Shown here: positions 43,850 through 50,053 of the stretch, piece by piece
Layout: every line of letters begins with the position of its first letter
Position numbering within the stretch: position 1 is the stretch's first letter
DNA from: Hymenoscyphus infarciens
Lineage: Eukaryota > Ascomycota > Leotiomycetes > Helotiales > Helotiaceae
Direction: 5' to 3'
Length of the DNA stretch: 50,053 nucleotides
Assembly: GCA_001414345.1 (NCBI GenBank)
Contig: LLCB01000377.1
Span: 1 to 50,053 of the forward strand
The notes under the pieces: model-generated
Database searches by the model: none
The model's input: the letters and a program-made list of their open reading frames with translations, nothing else
Told to the model about the DNA's origin: nothing
Translations under genes and position numbers: made by a program

Positions 43850-45230
43850 TTCTACTATACTAGACTATTATTAGATATATAACTCTACTTCTAATATTCT
43901 TCTTTTATAATAATTATAATAATCTACTCTCTATTTATAATCTAAAAGCACTTTAAAAACTCTATAACCTATTAAAAGTAAATTATAAAGAAGATTAAAC
44001 CTTTAAATAATAGTACTTTACTTATATATAAGTAATAGAGAATATTAGTATATAATAGACTTTATATAAACGCTAACTATTATTAGACGCTTATAACTTA
44101 TAAAGCTCTTATTTAGAAGACGACTATAAAACTTACCTAGAACTACTTAGAGCTTTAATATAAGTTTAATATAAGTAAGATAATATTTAAAGATTATAAA
44201 GAGATAATTAAACTTCTTAAAACTTACTATTTAACTAGTTATAGAAAGGAGAATACTTAAAACACTTTTTAGTTTCTTTAGATAGAATAAAAAGGTTATA
44301 TAAAAGAAACCTTTTTAGAATTTAAAAGTTACTTTTTAAGTATAGCTATATTTAAAGAATTATTAGACTTAGAAAGATTCTACTTCTTCTAAGAGAAGAT
44401 AATATCTTAGCTTAAAAGCCTTACTACTATAAGAAAGAGAGACTAGAATAATAACTTTAAAGAGATAGTAAAAGACCTTTTATTTATAAATAAGGAATAG
44501 TACTAAAATGCTAAGTTATATATAACTAGTATAATAACTATAGAAAAACTAGTAGTAATAAGCTCTTTATATAGAAAGACGAATATTAACTAATTCTTAT
44601 CTAGCTTAGTTTTAAAACTCTTAATATTCTTCTATAGACTCTATTCTACTTCTTAGAAGACTTTATAAACTTTTAGACTCTCTTTTACTAGTAAAAGATT
44701 AAAGACTTTATTTATAGACTAATTCCTTACTAGTATAAAGTATTATAAGAGGTTATATAGGTATAGAGTAGGTTATAAAGTAGTCTATAGAGTAGGCTAT
44801 AGAGTAGGCTAGAAGTACGTAAGTTAAATTAGTATAGAGTAGATTAGATAATCGCTAAACTACGTTTCTAAGATATTAAAGTATAAGTATAAAAGACTTA
44901 GTAAATTCTAACTTTTTTTAACTTACTTTCTAATTAAAGAATAGAAGAGAGCTATATATACTTCTAGAGTAAATACTAAAAGCTTTTATAACTTATAAAT
45001 TAAAGAGGTTATTAGAAGATTCTAGAGATTATATATTTACTTAACTATAACTAAGAATATAACTAAACCTTCTAGATAATACTAGAAAATAATACTAGAA
45101 AGAACTAGTATAGACTAAGGTTTAAACCTAAAGTCTATTAGTAAGTAAGATAATTATTATCTAATACTAATAAGTATTATAATTATAAGAAGCTTAGATA
45201 TATTAAGCTTAATTACTCTAATCTAAGTTA
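43850..45230 (+). pseudogene. Gag relic of Gypsy D, split by a solo LTR
   Basis: The capsid-like part near 44,300-44,560 matches the gag of elements A and B. After the solo LTR the frame reads YYNYKKLRYIKLNY at about 45,176-45,217, which has exactly the spacing of a CCHC zinc knuckle but with Tyr at all four metal positions. The target duplication AGTAT falls on the first of these codons. In the family this knuckle binds the element's RNA. Confidence 0.7.
44744..45172 (-). repeat. Solo LTR of the Copia-type element
   Basis: 429 bp, flanked by AGTAT (44,739-44,743 and 45,173-45,177). It is an inverted relative of the LTR at 48,287-48,703, with matching blocks such as GACTAAGGTTTAAACC, TCTAGATAATACTAGAAA and AAGTATAAGTATAAAAGAC. 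If the right-hand copy is a plus-strand 5' LTR, this one lies on the minus strand. Confidence 0.88.
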
Positions 45231-45289
45231 GAAGAAAAATAAAGAGACTTAGATAAAAATACCTTCTTAGACTTATATAAATATAAGCT

Positions 45290-45470
45290 AGCTAGACTTA
45301 ACTTTTCTAAGCTTATAAGAGGAAAACAATTTCTTATAAATACTACTCTTAGTATTTAAAGATATAGTATTAAATTATAAGCTTTAGTAGATATAGAAGT
45401 AAATAAAAACTTATTTTTAAATTAACTCTTAGCTTTATAATTATCTAGAGTAATAGATTTAAAAACTACT
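45290..45470 (+). pseudogene. Aspartic protease relic of Gypsy D
   Basis: The frame reads YRYSIKLQ-like (a stop replaces one residue) and then ALVDIEVNKNLFLN at 45,381-45,422, where retroelement proteases have A-L-(V/I)-D-(S/T)-G-A. The catalytic Asp is kept; the following residues are changed by G-to-A mutation. In active elements this enzyme cuts the polyprotein. Confidence 0.6.
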
Positions 45471-46179
45471 ATATTTAGTATCTATTTATAAATATAATAA
45501 TAATATTAGAAGTTAGGTAATATAGTTTATATAATTATATCTAAATATAAATAAACGTTATATCTTTAACTATCTCTTTATAATTTTAGACTTTAAATAG
45601 TAAGACTTAATTATTAGTAATAAGTAGCTAAATTATTTTAAAGTTCTTTTTAACTTTTGAAAAAATTAGATTACTTAGCTAGCTAATTACTTTTTAACTC
45701 TTTACTTTAATAAAAAGTTTTTACTTTCTCTTTTTAGCTAGAACTAGAAATCTATTTTAAATTACTAGTTAGATATAAATTAAAGAGAATATAAACTCTA
45801 TTAATAAGAAAGATATAAAAAGAGTAGACTCTTAGCTAAGTTATAACTTCTATTTATAATAATATCTCTTAAAAATTTAACCTCTAACTCTAGTCTAAAG
45901 CCTCTTTAAACTACTAGTATAGTCTTAAAAGGCTAGACTCTATACTTATTTATTAGTAAAATAAGTATAAACGTTATATATTTTAATATAAAATAACCTT
46001 ACTTAGAATTCTATATAACTAGTAGTTATAAGCTAGATTAGATTATTAACGAAAGATTAGCCTCTTTTTAGAATAATAATAATATTAGAGCTCTAATATA
46101 GACTTAACTCTTAAAGTATTACTCTTTATATAAAGACGTATTCTTAAAAGTAGCTTCTAATAAGCTTCTACCTTACTAT

Positions 46180-47400
46180 AAATATAACTATAAGATTACT
46201 TTAAATAAACTACTACTTAACTCTTTTTTACCTCTATATTAATAGTTAACTATAGAGCTAAAAGCTATAGAGAAGTACTTTATAGAAAACCTAGATAAGA
46301 GGTTTATTATTAATAGTAATAGTTCTTTTACTTCTCTAGTACTCTTTATTAAAAAGGTTAATAGTAATAAGTTATAGTTCTATATTAATTATAATAAGCT
46401 AAACGCTTTAATCTAAAATAATCTCTACTTAATCTTTTAAATTAATAAGCTTCTTTTAAGAATAAGAATAGCTAAAATCTTTACTAAGTTAAATATATAA
46501 TAAGATTTCTATTATATCTAAATAGACTTTATAATAGTTTTACTATATATTAATATTATTTAAATAACGTCTTAATTAACTATTTAAATAACTTTTATAT
46601 TACTTACTTAGATAATATACTAATTTATATAGATAATATCTAAGAATATAAGAAATAAGTTAAAAAGATTTAAAATTAGCTCTAAGAAGTAGAACTCTAG
46701 ATAGATATTAAGAAAAGCGAGTTTAGTATTACTAGAGTTAAATACTTAGGATTTATCTTAACTATAAAGAGATCTAAAGTTAATCTTAAAAAGATAGAAC
46801 CTTTAAAAAACTAGGTCTAATCTACTACTATAATAAGTATAAAGTCTTATTTAGAGTTTATAGGTTTTTGTAAATAGTTTATTAAAGGTTATATTAAAAT
46901 TATTAAACTTTTAACTATAATAATATACTTTTTAAAGCTATTTTTATAACTACTTAAATATAAAGAAGCTTTTAAAATACTAAGAACTAGACTACTTATA
47001 ATTTAAATATTATACTACTTTAATCTTAACTATAATATAAAGCTAGAAATAGACTCTTTAGAAAGAGTAATAGTAGATATATTCTTATAATAATATAATA
47101 GTCTTTAATATCTTATTAAGTTCTACTTCTATATCCTAGTTAGCTATAAATTAAACTAGGAGATTTATAATAAAGAGTTATCTACTATTATAGAAGCTTT
47201 TAAGAAATAGCGTCTTAAACTTATATTATTTTAGAAGTATATTAATATATATTTAAACTATAGATTACTAGATTATTTTATAATAACTAAGCTACTTATA
47301 GCTAAGTAAGTTTAATAAATAGAGTTCTTATTAGACTTTGACTTCTAAATCTAATTTATATATAAAACGAATAATTAAAAAGTAGATATATTAACTTAAT
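46180..47400 (+). pseudogene. Reverse transcriptase and RNase H relic of Gypsy D
   Basis: RT blocks in order: ENLDKRFIINSNSSFTSLVL (family: L-x-x-G-F-I-x-x-S-x-S-P-x-x-S-P), VLFIKKVN, FYINYNKLN (family: C-x-D-Y-R-x-L-N), KIFTKLNI (family: F-T-K-L-D, first catalytic Asp now Asn) and YLDNILIY at 46,605-46,628 (family: Y-x-D-D). RNase H follows with EIDSLERVIVDIFL near 47,047 (family: x-x-D-A/S-S) and IYNKELSTIIEAFK near 47,160. These are typical Gypsy/Ty3 spacings. Loss of catalytic Asp residues and many stops make it inactive. Confidence 0.82.
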
Positions 47401-47739
47401 ATAAATAAGACCTTAAAACCTATATTACTTATATACTCTTTTAAGACCTAATTAGTTAGACTTCTAAGTTAATACTAAACTTACTTAGATTTTTTTATAA
47501 GAATAGTCTATCTCTCTTAATATAATTTAGTTAAATATTATTCTAAAAATAAGTTTAAATATAATTTAAAAGTTAAAAGAAGATAATCTATACTAATTCT
47601 AAAAAGAATATTATAAACTTCTAGATAAATACTCTCTTTTATTAGATAATTTACTTCTTTTTAAGAACTAACTTTATAGTTAAAAGAATACTAAACTCTA
47701 TATAAAACTAATCTAAGAAGTCTATAACTAAGTATTTAG

Positions 47740-48286
47740 TATATACTTAAGTATACTTTTTTATAGAAGACTACTACTAGGCTAGATAAGGTTTAGACTA
47801 TAGAAGATATATAGCAAATTATTAAGCTTATAAATACTCTTATTCTTAATAAACTAAATAATAAGGATTTCTTTACTCTTTACTAGTATCTAACTACTCT
47901 ATATAATATTTATATATAGATTTTAAATTATTTTTAAAAGATAAATATAGATTTAATACTATATTAGTATTTATTAACTAACTTAGAAAGAATATAGTAT
48001 TAATACTCTATTACTTAACTATAGATACTAAAGAACTAGCTAAACTTTTTATTTAATAGATTTACTATTTTAATTATTACTTTAAATTAATTATATTTAA
48101 CTAAGAAGCTTAATTTATATTAGTAGTTTATACTAAATTTTATTAAATAATTAATATTAAGCTTAAGCTTAGTACTATCTACTATAAATAGATAGATAGA
48201 TAAATAGAAATTATAAACTAATATATTAATTAGAGACTAAGGTCTTTTATAATCTACTACTAAGAAAACTAGAGCGAATTAATCTC
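47740..48286 (+). pseudogene. Integrase relic of Gypsy D, truncated by insertion
   Basis: The core domain is readable: FLKDKYRFNTILVFIN near 47,930, then LTIDTKELAKLFI, then INIKLKLSTIYYK (family: L-S-T-A-Y-H-P-x-T-D-G-Q-T-E, with its catalytic Glu-containing helix next) and RLRSFI. The frame stops at the Copia-type LTR at 48,287, right after SELISI. The chromodomain or other C-terminal part cannot be seen. Confidence 0.78.
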
Positions 48287-48703
48287 TATCAGTAGTAGAT
48301 AATAATTACCTTACTTACTAATAGACTTTAGGTTTAAACCTTAGTCTATACTAGTTCTTTCTAGTATTATCTAGAAGGTTTAGTTACGTTCTTAGTTATA
48401 GTTAAGCGAATACGTAATCTCTAGAACCTTCTAATAACCTCTTTTAATTTATAAGCTATAAAAGCTTCTAGTATTTATACTAGAAGTATATCTAGCTCTC
48501 TTCTATTCTTTAATTAGAAATTAAGTTAAAAAAAGTTAAAATTTACTAAGTCTTTTATACTTATACTTTAACTTCTTAGAAACATAGTTTAGTAATTACC
48601 TAATCTATTTTATATTAATTTAACTTATATACTCTTAGCTTACTTTAAAGCCTATCTTATAAACTACCTTATAACCTACTCTATATATATATAACCTCTT
48701 ATA
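48287..48703 (+). repeat. 5' LTR of a Copia-type element
   Basis: About 417 bp, from TATCAGTAGTAG to CCTCTTATA, RIP-changed forms of TG…CA ends. It interrupts the Gypsy D integrase after ATCTC (48,282-48,286). The integrase frame does not resume after 48,703, so this is not a solo LTR; the second LTR must lie outside the window. Confidence 0.75.
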
Positions 48704-49330
48704 AGTTATAAATCTAGAGAGCTATTTTTAGGTCTCTAAAGCTAAACTTATATAACCTTACCTAACTTCTAGTCTAAATACTATTATATTTAGTAATATA
48801 CTCTCTCTACTCTCTCTAATAATAAAGTCTTTAATAAAAGACCTATATTCTATATCTCTAAAATAAAAGCTCTAGTAAGAGTAAAGCTAGAAATATAAGT
48901 AAATATATATAAAAACTTATATATATACTACTTATACTTAAACCTATAACTATATTTATATAATTACGTTATTCTATAGTAGGTAGTATAGCCTTCTTCT
49001 TAAACTAAGAAGTCTAGGCTTATAACTACTTTTATATAAGGACTTATATATATAAAGAAGCTAGTAAGGAGTAACTATCTCTTCTAATAAACTTTTAGAT
49101 TATATAAGACTACTATTATCTATACTTATAAGAAGTTATTCTTATAAAGAGTTAAGTATAGCTTAATTAGTATATAAGTTCTTCTATTCTTATATAAGAT
49201 AAGTTAGTTTAATAAAAAAGAAAGATAGTATAGTTATTTATATTTAAAAGAGAATATAAAGCTTATTATTCTTCTTTAACTAAAAAAGCTACTAAGTACT
49301 TAAGAGAGTATATTTTAATCTATATATATA
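48704..49330 (+). other. Untranslated leader of the Copia-type element
   Basis: About 630 bp between the LTR and the first recognisable gag sequence. I find no convincing coding relic on either strand. A run of TA repeats lies at 49,321-49,343. Confidence 0.45.
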
Positions 49331-49339
49331 TATATATAT

Positions 49340-50053
49340 ATATAGACTTTAAAAAAAGAGGTTTTAAATATATCTTCTACTTTATTTAAAGAAGAGAAGC
49401 TAATTAGCTATTCTAATTATATAAAGTAGCTTATAAAAGCTAAGCTATTTCTTAAGATAAATAGCTTTATATCTTATATCTTAGGTACTATTAAAGAACT
49501 TAAGAGGTCTTTATATTATAATAAGATAAAAGAAGGTAAATATAAGTCTAAATTAGATAAATTAGTAGTTAGATATAAGAATAAACTTAATAATTATAAA
49601 GCTAAAAGTAATAAAGCTTTAATTACTTTAGAATCTATTATATCTTTTAATAATATAAAGAGATCTATAGATATTAATTCCTCTTTTATACTTTAAAATA
49701 AGATTAAGTCTAATTTTAGTAGCTCTAGTTTAAAACTAGTAGATTAATACTATAATAAGATAATTAGCACTTATTATAATAACTTAAGTATTATAAAAAA
49801 GTATATCTCTAAAATTTAATCTTTAGCTATATACTTAAAAAGCTTAAATAAAAAGGTTTCTAATACTTTTATATTAGTTATTATATTTAATAACCTTTCT
49901 AGTTCTTTTAATTCTTTTATATTTAAAAAGTATAAAGATATTAGAAATAATATTAGTTTTATAGACTTAGAAGAGCTAATAAGTAACCTTATAAATAAAG
50001 AGTCTAAAATAACTTAAAGAATTAATTTAGAAGCTAATAAAGCTTTTATTAAA
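49340..50053 (+). pseudogene. Copia-type Gag (UBN2-like) relic, partial
   Basis: The plus frame has few stops and reads KEEKLISYSNYIK, LIKAKLFLKINSFISYILGT, then FNNIKRSIDINSSFIL, NKIKSNFSSSSLKLVD, YYNKIISTYYNNLS-IKKYISKI and LVIIFNNLSSSFNSFIFKKY. The order (Y-x-x-W-like start, LW-x-x-L/I block, Y-x-x-L/I-x-x-hydrophobic helix, and the L-L-x-x-L-P-x-x-Y/F-x-x-F block) is that of the UBN2/gag region of Copia retrotransposons. It runs off the window. Former Trp, Gln and Met codons appear as stops or Ile. Confidence 0.75.

Larger units (their letters stand above)
42676..48286 (+). mobile_element. Gypsy retrotransposon D with gag-pol (RIP-inactivated)
   Basis: 5' LTR 42,676-43,092, self-complementary primer site 43,095-43,107, then gag, zinc knuckle, protease, reverse transcriptase, RNase H and integrase in normal Gypsy order. 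It is the only copy in the window with pol and so a candidate autonomous parent of A and B. A solo LTR (44,744-45,172) is inserted in gag, and the integrase is cut at 48,287 by a Copia-type element. Its 3' LTR is outside the window. All frames are destroyed by TAA and TAG at former Gln/Trp codons. The self-priming layout suggests the Tf1/sushi branch. Confidence 0.85.
48287..50053 (+). mobile_element. Copia-type retrotransposon, 5' part, cut by window edge
   Basis: 5' LTR, leader and gag region on the plus strand, inserted into Gypsy D. The rest, including pol and the 3' LTR, would lie to the right. Copia identity comes from the gag type. It is the innermost and so the youngest element of the right-hand nest, yet already heavily RIP-mutated. 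Confidence 0.7.

Noticed and set aside
48287..48703. Second solo LTR in Gypsy D
   Set aside because: The integrase frame does not resume after 48,703, and a Copia-type leader and gag follow, so this is the 5' LTR of a longer element.

Overview
The window is nuclear DNA of a filamentous ascomycete (Pezizomycotina). The genes have short introns of about 50 to 70 nt with GTAAGT/GTACGT donors and YAG acceptors, one gene is a complete fungalysin-type M36 metalloprotease, and most of the rest has been eroded by repeat-induced point mutation (RIP). A class within the subphylum (Leotiomycetes?) is only a guess.

Layout. (1) 1-26,700 is AT-rich transposon graveyard. A Tad1-like LINE (1-1918 plus 5362 to about 8640) is split by an LTR element, A (1919-5361, target duplication TTAGT). 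A much younger relative, B (8717-11545, TCTTT), lies just downstream. Then come an inverted-orientation repeat array (11,630-13,140), unassigned AT-rich DNA, a solo LTR (20,326-20,647, GCTTA) and a small non-coding LTR element (22,830-26,155, TAATT) that carries a Tc1/mariner copy (24,047-25,386). (2) 26,700-36,860 is a 10-kb island of normal composition. It holds a four-exon gene of unknown function (27,834-28,864), the secreted M36 protease (31,325-33,392), a probably broken small secreted-protein gene (34,416-34,980) and a single-exon repeat-rich protein gene (35,704-36,684). (3) 36,859-50,053 is repeat DNA again. It has a foldback element with long inverted repeats and a palindromic satellite, a second inverted-repeat element with internal repeats, a solo LTR on the minus strand (GATAG), and a deep nest on the right: Gypsy copy C, with a mariner in its LTR and Gypsy D in its body; D carries a solo LTR in its gag and a Copia-type element in its integrase.

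How it fits together. RIP has nearly removed CA and TG from the repeats, so Cys and His codons became Tyr, Met became Ile, Gln and Trp became stops, and the second Asp of reverse-transcriptase active sites became Asn. Reading the relics with that in mind identifies LINE, Gypsy, Copia and mariner proteins that have no open frame left. The strongest mechanistic signal is in the Gypsy family: in copies A, B, C and D the DNA just inside the 5' LTR is an exact 13-nt reverse complement of a site inside that LTR, and sequence changes on one side are matched on the other. This is the pattern expected of self-primed (Tf1/sushi-like) retrotransposons. The most unusual structure is the foldback element at 36,859-38,409, whose core expands in exact 32-bp steps.
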